Shown: one piece after another, positions 34,657-43,322 of the stretch
Layout of the letters: every line of letters begins with the position of its first letter
Numbering within the stretch: position 1 is the first letter of the stretch
Assembly: GCF_900155915.1 (NCBI RefSeq)
Contig: NZ_FTPO01000001.1
Coordinates: forward strand, 1,736,001-1,800,000
Length of the DNA stretch: 64,000 nucleotides
DNA from: Microbacterium sp. RU33B
Lineage (GTDB): Bacteria; Actinomycetota; Actinomycetes; Actinomycetales; Microbacteriaceae
Direction of reading: 5' to 3'
Position numbers and translations under genes: made by a program
Notes under the pieces: model-generated
What the model was told of the DNA's origin: nothing
The model's input: only the letters and a program-made list of their open reading frames with translations
The model's database searches: none

Positions 34657-34739
34657 TAGAGTCGGCGCTGGCCCAGACGTCGGAGCGCGACGACGACGCC
34701 CGTGAGGGGCGTCGAGGCGGAGAGCGCGGCCGAAGGCAT
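34656..34739 (-). CDS. Putative arginine leader peptide (27 aa)
   Basis: A 27-codon frame, MPSAALSASTPLTGVVVALR followed by RLGQRRL and TAG, lies 84 nt upstream of argC. Four of its last eight residues are Arg (R20, R21, R25, R26), with codons CGA, CGT, CGC and CGA. The ATG is 6 nt downstream of a TATCGT -10 box with a TTGCCC -35 at 18 nt spacing, the layout of a leaderless actinobacterial transcript. Together with the hairpin just after its stop, this is the classical form of a ribosome-mediated attenuator leader for an arginine operon. No ArgR gene or recognisable ARG box accompanies the cluster. Function is inferred; translation is unproven. Confidence 0.5.
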   Translation of the reverse strand: MPSAALSASTPLTGVVVALRRLGQRRL

Positions 34740-34745
34740 GTCGCG

Positions 34746-34775
34746 ACGATAGCGGGCCGGGTCTGGCCGGGGCAA
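34746..34775 (-). promoter_or_regulatory. Candidate promoter of the arg operon
   Basis: TTGCCC (34775-34770), an 18-nt spacer and TATCGT (34751-34746) on the minus strand, placing the start at or next to the A of the leader-peptide ATG (34739). Confidence 0.5.
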
Positions 34776-34786
34776 ATCGGTCGTCG

Positions 34787-35773
34787 TCAGACGCTCTGCC
34801 CGAGCTCCTCGATCAGCTCCCGCTCGGCGTCCCTCGTCAGCCCGGTCGAGCGCTCGCGCGCGAGCCCTCGGTCCCGTTCGTCGGCGAGCGTGCGCTCGAG
34901 GGTCGCCCGCAGCGGCCGGATCGTTCCGCCCAGCAGGCGGTAGACGGCGTTCGACCTCGTGGCGAACCCCGGCATGTCGTCGGGGAGCCACAGCGGAAGC
35001 GAGCGCGGTCCGGCCCAGTGCGCGACGTCTCGGGCGACGAGCCAGTCGTCGTCGGCCCGGACGATCTCGCCCGTGTGCCCGGCGACGTCGCGCGCGAGGG
35101 CCAGCAGCTCGGCGAGCGGCAGAGGATCGCCGATCGTGTTGGCGACGCCGGTCCACCGCTCCCGGCCGAACGCGACGATGAAGTCCGCGAGATCGTCGAC
35201 GTCGATCACCTGGGCCATCGCTCCGGGCGCCGCCGGGACGAGCACCGGCTCGGCTGCGGCGAGCGCGAACCTCGCCACCCAGTACCCGAACCGGTCGGTC
35301 GGATCTCCGGGTCCGACGATGAGCCCGGGGCGCACGATCGCCGCGCGGTGCACCAGGGCGTTGCGGACGGATGCCTCGCACGCGGCCTTCGCCCGGGAGT
35401 AGTCGTACTCCTCCCGCGGTCCCAGGGGCTCGGCGAGCGCGGCGGACTCGTCGGCGCCGACGTCGTCGTTCGCCGCGTACGCCGACAGGCTCGAGACGTA
35501 CGTCCAGTGCCGCGTCCGATCCGCGAGTGCCTCCACGGCCGCGGCGACGTGCTCGGGACGCGAGGAGATGTCGACGACCTCGTCCCAGTCGCGGTCGGCG
35601 ACCCGCGCGTACGCGTCGGGGTCGTCGCGGTCCGCCGTGACGAGGGCCGCTCCGTAGGGTGCGGGCCGTCCACCGCGTGCGAGGACCGTGACGGAGGCCC
35701 CCGCGTCGAGCCACCGCTGCGCGATGCGTCCGCTCAGCCAGCCGGTTCCTCCGAGGATCAGGACGTCGCTCAT
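34787..35773 (-). CDS. NAD-dependent epimerase/reductase (extended SDR)
   Basis: An extended short-chain dehydrogenase of 328 residues. The Rossmann motif GGTGWLSGR (8-16) binds NAD(P), and the catalytic set S95 and Y125-x3-K129 (YSRAK) is present; the PGLIVGPGDPTDRF segment is typical of sugar-nucleotide epimerases/reductases of the mRNA-binding/isoflavone-reductase-like type. The substrate is unknown. It stands upstream of the arg leader with a 47-nt gap and is divergent from the AAA ATPase gene. Confidence 0.83.
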   Translation of the reverse strand: MSDVLILGGTGWLSGRIAQRWLDAGASVTVLARGGRPAPYGAALVTADRDDPDAYARVADRDWDEVVDISSRPEHVAAAVEALADRTRHWTYVSSLSAYAANDDVGADESAALAEPLGPREEYDYSRAKAACEASVRNALVHRAAIVRPGLIVGPGDPTDRFGYWVARFALAAAEPVLVPAAPGAMAQVIDVDDLADFIVAFGRERWTGVANTIGDPLPLAELLALARDVAGHTGEIVRADDDWLVARDVAHWAGPRSLPLWLPDDMPGFATRSNAVYRLLGGTIRPLRATLERTLADERDRGLARERSTGLTRDAERELIEELGQSV

Positions 35774-35976
35774 GCCGTCATCCCATCACACGGGCCGCGG
35801 GACGCGCATCCGTCTTCGCTGTGGGCGGATCGGTGGCGGTCGGCGGCCGTGCGCAGCTGCGGAGGCGGCCGACGACACGCGGCATCCGGATGCCTCGGAC
35901 CTGCGCGCCGCCACGTGCTTCCGCATCCGTGCGCACGGGCGGGGTCGGCGTCGGAGGCGTCTGCGAGGATCGAGGC

Positions 35977-37104
35977 GTGCTGACCACGCTCGCCGTCTCC
36001 GGCTATCGCTCGCTGCGGGACGTCGCCGTCCCGCTCGCGCCGCTGACCGTCGTGACGGGTCCGAACGGGTCGGGCAAATCCAACCTCTACCGCGCGCTGC
36101 GGCTCCTCGCAGCGACCGCGAGCGGCGGTCTCATCGGCGCTCTCGCGCGCGAAGGCGGGCTGCCGTCGGTGCTCTGGGCGGGTCCCGAGCACGGAGGGAT
36201 GCAGGGCACGGTGCGCACCGGACCCGTGGCGGTGCAGCTCGGGTTCGCTTCCGACGAGCTCGGCTACCTCATCGACCTCGGCATCCCCCAGAACGGCGGG
36301 CCGCACTTCGGTCGCGACCCCGAGATCAAGCGCGAGCAGGTGTTCGCGGGCGCTGTCGCGAAGCCCTCCACGCTGCTCGTCGACCGCCTGCGCAGCGCGA
36401 CGCGGGTGCGCGACGGGGACTGGACGATCGTGCGGCAGGAGCTCGCGCCGTACGAGAGCGTGGTCACCGACCTCGCCGACGGCGAGACGGCGCCCGAGCT
36501 CCTGTCGCTGCGACGGATGCTCGGCGGGTGGCGCTTCTACGACCACTTCCGCGTCGATGCGGATGCGCCGGCGCGCCGACCCCAGATCGGCACACGCTCG
36601 CACACCCTGTCGCACGACGGGGAGAACCTCGCTGCCGTCTGGGCGACGATCCAGGATGCCGGCTTCGGCGGTGCGCTCGCGCGCGAAGTGGACCGCGCAT
36701 TCCCCGGCTCGCGCGTCGACGTCGTGTCGGAGGACGGCAGGTTCCGTCTGGCGCTGACCCAGCCGGGCATCCTCCGCCCCCTCGACGCGGCCGAGCTCTC
36801 CGACGGCACGCTGCGCTACCTGCTGCTGTGCGCCGCGCTGCTTCCCGCACGTCCCGCACCCCTGCTCGTGCTGAACGAGCCCGAGTCGAGCCTGCATCCG
36901 TCGCTTCTCGGCCCGCTCGCCGAATCGATCTCGGCGGCATCGGAGCGATCGCAGGTCATCGTCGTCACGCACGCCGATGCGCTCTCGCGCGCGCTCGAAA
37001 CGGCCGGCGCCGCCCTCGTCCGCTTCGAGCCCCGACTGGAGGGCACGGTCGTCGCGGGGCAGGGCGTCCTCGACGCCCCCGCCTGGAACTGGGGCTCCCG
37101 CTAG
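35977..37104 (+). CDS. AAA ATPase, RecF/SMC-like (AAA_21 type)
   Basis: A 375-residue ATPase with a P-loop GPNGSGKS at 28-35 after the opening strand LTTLAVSGYRSLRDV, the LSDGTLRYLLLCA signature, the Walker B region LLVLNEPESSLHP and the HAD-like VVTHAD segment near the C-terminus. This is the chromosomal single-gene form often annotated as AAA family ATPase or DUF2813-like; it has no OLD-type nuclease domain. Its cellular role is unknown, but DNA metabolism or a defence-like role has been suggested for relatives. The GTG at 35977 has a GAGG-rich region upstream. It is convergent with pheT (9 nt between stops). Confidence 0.85.
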   Translation: MLTTLAVSGYRSLRDVAVPLAPLTVVTGPNGSGKSNLYRALRLLAATASGGLIGALAREGGLPSVLWAGPEHGGMQGTVRTGPVAVQLGFASDELGYLIDLGIPQNGGPHFGRDPEIKREQVFAGAVAKPSTLLVDRLRSATRVRDGDWTIVRQELAPYESVVTDLADGETAPELLSLRRMLGGWRFYDHFRVDADAPARRPQIGTRSHTLSHDGENLAAVWATIQDAGFGGALAREVDRAFPGSRVDVVSEDGRFRLALTQPGILRPLDAAELSDGTLRYLLLCAALLPARPAPLLVLNEPESSLHPSLLGPLAESISAASERSQVIVVTHADALSRALETAGAALVRFEPRLEGTVVAGQGVLDAPAWNWGSR

Positions 37105-37113
37105 GGAGGGCTC

Positions 37114-39627
37114 CTACTCCCGCAGCGTCGCGCCGAGACGCTCCTGCGCCGCGGCGACGCCTGCGAGCTTCGCGTCGGTGGCCTCGGCGGCGGTCAGCGT
37201 GCGATCGTCCGCCCGGAAGCGGAGCGCGAACGTGAGACTCTTCGCGCCCTCCGGCAGGCCCTGGCCGCGGTAGTCGTCGACGAGACGCAGCGACTCGAGC
37301 AGCGCTCCCGCGCCGTCGACGAGCGCCGCACGCACGGCGGCGGCGGGTGTCTCGGCCGGCACGACGAGCGAGACGTCCTGCGTCGCGGCCGGGAAGCCCG
37401 ACAGCGATGCCGCGGCGACTCCGACTCCGGACAGCGTGAGCACGAGGTCGAGATCGAGCTCGGCGACCACGACACGACCCGGGAGGTCGGCGGCCTCGGC
37501 CACGGCGGGCAGGAGTTCGCCGACGTATCCGACCGGCGTCGAGCCGACCGACAGCGTCGCCGTCCGACCCGGGTGCAGAGCCGCCCGTGACGACTGAGCG
37601 ACCTCGATCGTCGTTCCCGCGGCGGCCGCGATCGTGCGCACGGCGTCGAGCGCGTCCGAGACGCCGTACGGCGCAGCGGCCGTTCCGGGCTGCTTCGCGA
37701 CGCGGCTGCCGGTGAGCAGGATCGCGACGTGGCGGTGCTGCGGCGGGATCGACGCGTCGAGCTGAGCGAGGGTCGCGGCATCCGGCCGCACGGCGAGCGG
37801 CGGCACGAAATCGGTGCCGTAGACAACCCCCGGCGCGGGGAGGAAGACCGTTCCCGACTCGAACAGCGCGAGATCGGTGAAGCCTCGCGACACGTTGCGG
37901 TGCGCGACCTGGAGCAGACCCGGGACGAGCGAACGACGCAGGAACGGCGCCTGGCCGTCGAGGGGGTTGGCGAGCTTGACGCTTGGGACGGGCTCGCCCG
38001 AGACGGACCCGTGGAGATGGTTCTGCTCCTCGGTCGTGAACGGGAACGACGGCGTCTCGACGTATCCGGCGGCGGCGAGCGCATTCGCCACACGTCGGCG
38101 CCCGCGCTGGGCCGCGGTGAGGCCGCGGCCGGACGGGGGCGTCGGGAGCACCGACGGCACGCGATCGAGGCCGTGCAGCCGCGCCACCTCCTCGGCGAGC
38201 GTCCACTTGTCGGTCAGGTCGGGTCGCCACGACGGCGGGAACACGAACCAGCCCTCGGCGGTGGGCTCTTCCACGTCGGCGCCGATCGCCTCCAGCGCCC
38301 CGGTGATCTCGTCGGAGGTGTAGTCCACGCCGATGAGCCGGGAGACGAATCCCTTCGGCAGCTCGATGCCCTTGAGATCGACATCCGCGAACAGCGCACC
38401 GCCCACGGCCGTGTCGAGCGACCCGCCCGCGTACTCGACCATCAGATCGGCGACGCGGCGTGCGGCGACGAACGGGATGAGCGGATCGACGCCGCGCTCG
38501 AAGCGTCGGGACGCCTCGCTGGGCAGCTTGTGGCGACGGGCGGTGCGGGCGATCGAGACCGTGTCGAAGACGGCCGCCTCGATGAGGACGTTGCGCGTGG
38601 CATCCGTCATCTCGGTCGTGCCGCCGCCCATGACGCCGGCGAGTCCGATCGGGCCCGACTCGTCGGTGATCAGCAGGTCTTCGCCGTCGAGCGTGCGCAC
38701 CTTGCCGTCGAGCGTCTCGAGCTTCTCGCCCGGCGTCGCACGACGGACGGTGATGCCGCCGCGGAGCCGATCGAGGTCGTACCCGTGGATGGGCTGGCCG
38801 AGCTCGATCATGACGTAGTTCGTGATGTCGATCAGGATGCCCAGCGACCGGATGCCGGCGAGCGTCAGCCGCGCCACCATCCAGGCCGGCGTCGGCTTGG
38901 TCGGATCGACCCCCCGCACGATGCGGACCACGAACTCCGACGCGCCGACGCGGCCCCGGATGGGCGCATCGTCGCGGACGGCCACGTCGAAGCCCGCGGC
39001 CGGCTGCTGCAGCTCGCCCCATTCGCGCAGCCCCGGGTCGCGGAAGGCCGCCCCCGTGGCGTGCGAGTACTCGCGGGCGATGCCGCGGATCGACAGGGCG
39101 TAGCCGCGATCGGGTGTGACGTTCACGTCGACGGCGACGTCGTCGAGGCCGAGAAGGGCGATCGCATCCGCGCCGACGGGCGCGTCGAGACCGAGCTCGA
39201 CCAGACGGAGGATGCCGTTGTGCTCGTCGCCGAGCCCGAGCTCCTTCGCCGAGGCGATCATGCCGTCGGACACGTGGCCGTAGGTCTTGCGCGCCGCGAT
39301 CGGGAACGGGCCGGGCAGCACGGCGCCCGGCAGCGTCACGACGACCTTGTCGCCGGCGAAGAAGTTGCCGGCGCCGCACACGATCCCGCGGACGCCGCCC
39401 TGGTCGGGGCCGACATCCACCTGGCACCACCGGATCGTCTTGCCGTTGGACTGCGGCTCTTCGACGAACTCGAGCACCTGGCCCACGACGATGGGGCCGA
39501 CGAGGTCGAAGCCGAAGACGTCCTCTTCTTCGAATCCGACCGAGACGAGCGCCGCGAGGACGTCGTCGGGTGTGGCATCCGGCGCGAGATCGACGTACTC
39601 GCGCAGCCAGGAGAGCGGGACGCGCAT
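37114..39627 (-). CDS. pheT: Phenylalanyl-tRNA synthetase beta subunit
   Basis: PheT (837 aa) is the beta subunit of the (alpha-beta)2 enzyme. From the start MRVPLSWLREYVDL the order is the tRNA-binding (B2, OB-fold) domain (VVGQVLEF... VRGIVCGAGNFFAGD), the B3/B4 editing domain (FSVTPDRG-like NVTPDRGYALS, PIHGYDLD), the B5 domain (GVDYTSDEITG) and the inactive synthetase-like and C-terminal FDX-ACB domains (PAATQDVSLVVPAETPA). The ATG shares one base with the pheS stop (TGATG). It follows pheS in the usual operon. Confidence 0.97.
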   Translation of the reverse strand: MRVPLSWLREYVDLAPDATPDDVLAALVSVGFEEEDVFGFDLVGPIVVGQVLEFVEEPQSNGKTIRWCQVDVGPDQGGVRGIVCGAGNFFAGDKVVVTLPGAVLPGPFPIAARKTYGHVSDGMIASAKELGLGDEHNGILRLVELGLDAPVGADAIALLGLDDVAVDVNVTPDRGYALSIRGIAREYSHATGAAFRDPGLREWGELQQPAAGFDVAVRDDAPIRGRVGASEFVVRIVRGVDPTKPTPAWMVARLTLAGIRSLGILIDITNYVMIELGQPIHGYDLDRLRGGITVRRATPGEKLETLDGKVRTLDGEDLLITDESGPIGLAGVMGGGTTEMTDATRNVLIEAAVFDTVSIARTARRHKLPSEASRRFERGVDPLIPFVAARRVADLMVEYAGGSLDTAVGGALFADVDLKGIELPKGFVSRLIGVDYTSDEITGALEAIGADVEEPTAEGWFVFPPSWRPDLTDKWTLAEEVARLHGLDRVPSVLPTPPSGRGLTAAQRGRRRVANALAAAGYVETPSFPFTTEEQNHLHGSVSGEPVPSVKLANPLDGQAPFLRRSLVPGLLQVAHRNVSRGFTDLALFESGTVFLPAPGVVYGTDFVPPLAVRPDAATLAQLDASIPPQHRHVAILLTGSRVAKQPGTAAAPYGVSDALDAVRTIAAAAGTTIEVAQSSRAALHPGRTATLSVGSTPVGYVGELLPAVAEAADLPGRVVVAELDLDLVLTLSGVGVAAASLSGFPAATQDVSLVVPAETPAAAVRAALVDGAGALLESLRLVDDYRGQGLPEGAKSLTFALRFRADDRTLTAAEATDAKLAGVAAAQERLGATLRE

Positions 39628-40667
39628 CAGACCACCATTCCGAACTGCTCGCTGAAGCGCACATCGCCTTCGGCCATGTCGCGCATGTCCTGCACGTCGG
39701 AGCGGAACATCAGCGTCCGCTCGATGCCCATGCCGAACGCGAAGCCCGAGTACTCCTCGGGGTCGATGCCCGCGGCGCGCAGCACGTTGGGGTTGATCAT
39801 GCCGCTGCCGCCCCACTCGATCCAGCGTGCGCCGCCGGGGAAGGTCGGGTGCCAGAGATCCAGCTCGGCGGAAGGCTCCGTGAAGGGGAAGTAGTTCGTG
39901 CGGAACCGCGTCTTCGCCTCCGGACCGAACAGCACCTTGGCGGCGTGGTCGAGCGTGCCCTTGAGGTGGGCCATCGTGATGCCCTTGTCGACCACGAGAC
40001 CCTCGAACTGGGTGAACACCGGCAGGTGCGTCGCGTCGAACTCGTCGGTGCGGTACACGCGACCGGGACACAGCACGTAGATCGGGATGTCGCGCTCCAG
40101 CATCGAGCGCACCTGCACGGGGCTCGTGTGCGTGCGCATGACGAGGTGGCGCGCCACCGGGTCGACGAAGAACGTGTCCTGCATCTGACGCGCGGGGTGG
40201 TCGACGTCGAAGTTGAGCGCGTCGAAGTTGTACCACTCGTGCTCGAGCTCGGGTCCTTCCGCGATCTCCCAGCCCATGCCGACGAAGATGTCGGCGATCT
40301 CCTCCTGGAGGAGCGAGATCGGATGCCGCGCTCCGACGCGCGCGTGCTGCGCGAGGGCGGTCATGTCGATGCGCTCGGCCTCGAGCTTCGCAGCGGTCTC
40401 GGCGGCGGCCAGCTCGCCCTCGCGGGCGGTCAGGGCCTGTGCGACGCGTCCGCGCGCCTGCCCGATGAGCTTGCCGAACTCGGCCTTCCTATCGTTCGGC
40501 ACGGAGCGCAGCTGCGCGTTCAGCTTCGCGAGCGGCGAGCCTTCGGCCGAGTGCGCGGTGCGCGCGGCCTTCAGTTCGGCTGTCGTGGGGGCACCGGCGA
40601 TCGCCGCGAGCGCGGCCTCGACGGCGGCCTCGACCGCATCAGGGGTGATTTCGGGAGAGTCGGACAC
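39627..40667 (-). CDS. pheS: Phenylalanyl-tRNA synthetase alpha subunit
   Basis: PheS (346 aa) carries the aminoacylation site. After an N-terminal coiled-coil (about 1-100), the class II core contains motif 2 (HTSPVQVRSM, VYRTDEFDATH with FTQFEGL) and motif 3 (FGMGIERTLMF). The GTG at 40667 was chosen; it is the first start after the transporter permease gene. The 42-nt gap to the permease suggests readthrough from the transporter operon or an internal promoter; no Phe-rich leader was seen. Confidence 0.97.
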   Translation of the reverse strand: MSDSPEITPDAVEAAVEAALAAIAGAPTTAELKAARTAHSAEGSPLAKLNAQLRSVPNDRKAEFGKLIGQARGRVAQALTAREGELAAAETAAKLEAERIDMTALAQHARVGARHPISLLQEEIADIFVGMGWEIAEGPELEHEWYNFDALNFDVDHPARQMQDTFFVDPVARHLVMRTHTSPVQVRSMLERDIPIYVLCPGRVYRTDEFDATHLPVFTQFEGLVVDKGITMAHLKGTLDHAAKVLFGPEAKTRFRTNYFPFTEPSAELDLWHPTFPGGARWIEWGGSGMINPNVLRAAGIDPEEYSGFAFGMGIERTLMFRSDVQDMRDMAEGDVRFSEQFGMVV

Positions 40668-40709
40668 GAGGAACGAGTCTACCGACGGCGGATGCCGCGC
40701 CCCGACGCG

Positions 40710-41642
40710 TCACCGCGGTCCGCGGTACTCCGATGCCTTCGCTGCGGCGTTGGCCTCCGCCAGCAGGATCGCCTGCGTCGGGTTGGCCGTCGCGTCGGCG
40801 GCACGCCGGAGACTGCGCTTCCCGCCGCTGGCCGTGCGGCGGGCCAGCCAGCGGGCGAACCACGACAGGGTGAGGTTGATCGCGAGGTAGATGAGCAGGC
40901 ACACGAAGAACAGGGAGAACAGGTACCGGTTGCCGTAGAAGCTGCCGAGGTTGTTCATCATCGTGCGGATGAGCTCGTTGTAGCCGACGATGTAGCCGAG
41001 GGAGGTGTCCTTCAGGAGCACGACCAGCTGAGCGACGATGATCGGCAGCATCTGCCGGAACGCCTGCGGGAACTCCACGAGCATCTTCGACTGGAACTCG
41101 CGCATGCCCACGCTGAGGGCCGCCTCGCGCTGACCGCGCGGGAGCGCCACGAGGCCGGCGCGCAGCGCCTCTCCGATGAGCGTGCCGTTGTACAGCACGA
41201 GAGCGATGACGACGGCCCAGAAGGCGCCGGTGGAGGCCAGGAGCAGGATGAACAGCATCATCAGCAGCACGGGCATGCCGCGGAGGAACTCGATGAGCCA
41301 CGCGGTCGGGATGCGCACCCAGGCGATCGTCGACGACCGCATGAGCGAGAAGACGATGCCGAGGAGGATCGCGCCGACGGCGGCGACGGCCGCGGCCTGC
41401 AGGGTCGCCACGACACCGCGGCCGATGGCGCCCCACACCTGCGGGTCGAGGAAGATGTCCCAGCGGACCGGGTCGAGGATGGCCGGAACGGGCACGCCTC
41501 CCGACACCCGCGGCTGAGCCAGGGTCCAGACGACCCAGGCGAGTGCGCCCAGGATCAGGGCACCGCCGATGATCGACGCGATGAGCGACACGCGACGGGC
41601 ACGGGGCCCGGGCGCGTCGAAGAGGACGCTGGAGTTGCTCAT
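40710..41642 (-). CDS. gluD: Amino-acid ABC transporter permease (GluD-like)
   Basis: A 310-residue inner-membrane permease of the HAAT/PAAT type. The N-terminal membrane helix (residues about 20-42) is followed by the permease domain with the EAA-type loop EALRAGLVALPRGQREAAL and PQAFRQMLPIIVAQLVVLLK. It pairs with the permease upstream (start overlaps its stop by 4 nt) in an ATP-binding, solute-binding, permease, permease order known from gluABCD of Corynebacterium. The C-terminal 45 residues are an extra hydrophilic tail. Confidence 0.9.
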   Translation of the reverse strand: MSNSSVLFDAPGPRARRVSLIASIIGGALILGALAWVVWTLAQPRVSGGVPVPAILDPVRWDIFLDPQVWGAIGRGVVATLQAAAVAAVGAILLGIVFSLMRSSTIAWVRIPTAWLIEFLRGMPVLLMMLFILLLASTGAFWAVVIALVLYNGTLIGEALRAGLVALPRGQREAALSVGMREFQSKMLVEFPQAFRQMLPIIVAQLVVLLKDTSLGYIVGYNELIRTMMNNLGSFYGNRYLFSLFFVCLLIYLAINLTLSWFARWLARRTASGGKRSLRRAADATANPTQAILLAEANAAAKASEYRGPR

Positions 41643-42286
41643 CGCTTCATCACCAGCTTCCGCTCGAGCTGGCCCGCGAACAGGCCCAGCGGGATCGTGA
41701 TGACGAGGTAGAGCCCCGCGGCCGTGAGCAGGATGGGGATCACCATGTTGCCGTTGTCGTTGGCGAGCTGACGCGTCGCGGCGAAGATCTCGATGACGAA
41801 GAACCCGCCGGCGACGGAGGTGTTCTTCGTGAGGGCGATGAAGACGTTGATGAGCGGCGGGATCGTCATGCGGAACGCCTGCGGCAGCACCACGAGCGAC
41901 ACCGTCTGACCGAACCCCAGACCGATGCTGCGGGCGGCTTCGGCCTGGCCGACCGGCACGCCGTTGATGCCCGATCGGAGCGCCTCGGCGACGAACGGCG
42001 AGGTGTAGTACGCCAGTGCCCCGATCGCGAGGGGCACGAACGGCACCCGGAGTCCCAGGAAGGGCACCACGACGGCGAAGAAGAAGAAGACGAGGGTCAG
42101 GGGCGTGTTGCGGGCGATCTCGGTCCAGGCCGCGGCGAACCAGCGCAGCGACGCGACGGGAGAGATGCGCATCGCCGCGATGATCGTGCCGAGGACGAGG
42201 GCGATGACGCCCGAGACGACGAGCAGCAGCAACGTCATCTTGAAGCCCTCCCAGAACGCGGGTGCGAGCGACAGGTACTGGTCCAA
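41639..42286 (-). CDS. gluC: Amino-acid ABC transporter permease (GluC-like)
   Basis: A 215-residue permease with four to five membrane helices, the EAA-type loop EALRSGINGVPVGQAEAARS and the motif PQAFRMTIPPLINVFIALTKN. The start is a rare TTG at 42286: GGAGGTGA lies 5 nt upstream, and the GTG inside that sequence is in another frame. With GluD it forms the heterodimeric channel. A strong hairpin (42324-42367) separates it from the binding-protein gene and may lower expression relative to it. Confidence 0.9.
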   Translation of the reverse strand: MDQYLSLAPAFWEGFKMTLLLLVVSGVIALVLGTIIAAMRISPVASLRWFAAAWTEIARNTPLTLVFFFFAVVVPFLGLRVPFVPLAIGALAYYTSPFVAEALRSGINGVPVGQAEAARSIGLGFGQTVSLVVLPQAFRMTIPPLINVFIALTKNTSVAGGFFVIEIFAATRQLANDNGNMVIPILLTAAGLYLVITIPLGLFAGQLERKLVMKR

Positions 42287-42323
42287 CGGTCACCTCCTCC
42301 GGTGGTGCGGGATGTACAGGGGG

Positions 42324-42367
42324 ACGGATGCCTCGGCCCGACGCGGGCCGCGGGCCGAGGCATCCGT
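42324..42367 (-). terminator. Intra-operon hairpin between gluB and gluC
   Basis: Perfect 16-bp arms ACGGATGCCTCGGCCC (42324-42339) and its complement (42352-42367) with a 12-nt loop. It follows the solute-binding-protein gene and precedes the permease genes, the place where transporter operons often have a partial terminator or RNA stabiliser. Confidence 0.7.
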
Positions 42368-42372
42368 GTCGA

Positions 42373-43242
42373 TCAGTAGCGGTCGACCGCGGGCGGCGAG
42401 ACGAACTCGAGGACCGTGCCGGCCGTCTTGTTCCAGGCCTCTTCGTAGCGGCCGTCCTCGTAGATCTTCTCGAGGGTCGTGTTGATCCACTCGCGGAAGT
42501 CGGTGTCCTCCAGCGCGAGGCCGATGCCGTAGGGCTCCTCGGTGAACGGCGTGCCGACGACCTTGAACTCGCCCTCGTTCTGGGCGGCCAGGCCCGCGAG
42601 GATCACGTTGTCGGTCGACACGGCCACGACGGCGCCGCTGCGCAGCGGCTCGAGGCAGTTCGAGTACGTGTCGGTCAGGACCGGCTCGGCGCCGATCTCG
42701 GCCAGCTTCGCGGCGGGGGTCGAGCCCGTGACGGAGCAGACGGGCTCTCCGACGAGGTCGTCTTCGCTCGTGATGTCCTCGTTGTCGGCGAGCGTCAGGA
42801 TCGACTGTCCGGCCATGTAGTACGGACCGGCGAACGAGACGACCTCCTTGCGCTTGTCGTTGATCGTGTAGGTCGCGATGACGATGTCGACTTCGCCGTT
42901 CTGGATGAAGGGCTCGCGGTTGGCCGAGACCGACTCCTTCCATTCGATCTTGTCGGCGGGGATGCCCAGCTCGCTCGCGATGAGCTTGCCGATCTCGACG
43001 TCGAAGCCCTCGGGAGTGCCGTCGGGTCCGACGAGCCCGAACAGGGGCTGGTCGAACTTGGTGCCGATCGTGATCGTGCCGGCCTCGTTGAGCGCGGCCA
43101 TCGTGGTGCCTGCCTCGAAGGTCACCTCTTCGACGGGTGCCGCGCTGGTCTCCTCCGCGGCGGGAGTTCCTCCTGCGCACGCGGAGAGCGCGAGCGCGCC
43201 GGCGGCTGCCAGCGCGATCAGCGGAAGTCTCATTCGCTTCAT
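42373..43242 (-). CDS. gluB: Amino-acid (glutamate-type) ABC transporter substrate-binding lipoprotein
   Basis: A 289-residue lipoprotein with a signal peptide and lipobox LSAC (C22 lipidated), followed by a family 3 solute-binding domain ([20 protein letters not shown] is the classic opening; [26 protein letters not shown] follows). Glutamate/glutamine is the likely substrate by gene order and similarity to GluB, but the exact amino acid is not provable by eye. Two Cys (in EPVCSV and SNCLEPL) may form a disulphide. AAGGA lies 7 nt before the ATG at 43242. Confidence 0.9.
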   Translation of the reverse strand: MKRMRLPLIALAAAGALALSACAGGTPAAEETSAAPVEEVTFEAGTTMAALNEAGTITIGTKFDQPLFGLVGPDGTPEGFDVEIGKLIASELGIPADKIEWKESVSANREPFIQNGEVDIVIATYTINDKRKEVVSFAGPYYMAGQSILTLADNEDITSEDDLVGEPVCSVTGSTPAAKLAEIGAEPVLTDTYSNCLEPLRSGAVVAVSTDNVILAGLAAQNEGEFKVVGTPFTEEPYGIGLALEDTDFREWINTTLEKIYEDGRYEEAWNKTAGTVLEFVSPPAVDRY

Positions 43243-43322
43243 GTCATCGTCCTTTGCTGTGTCGGGGACCGTTCGTGACGGCCCCTCTCGGTCTCGACCG
43301 CGCGAACGGTCGAGGCTTGATC

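Noticed and set aside
34572-34786. ArgR operator (ARG box) ahead of argC
   Set aside because: No AT-rich 18-bp palindrome resembling the ArgR consensus is visible between the epimerase gene and argC; only GC-rich hairpins and the short leader frame are seen.
35821-35976. A longer start (ATG at 35821) for the AAA ATPase
   Set aside because: The added 52 residues are low-complexity, start inside the divergent epimerase promoter region, and precede the conserved opening strand of the ATPase; the GTG at 35977 directly precedes it.
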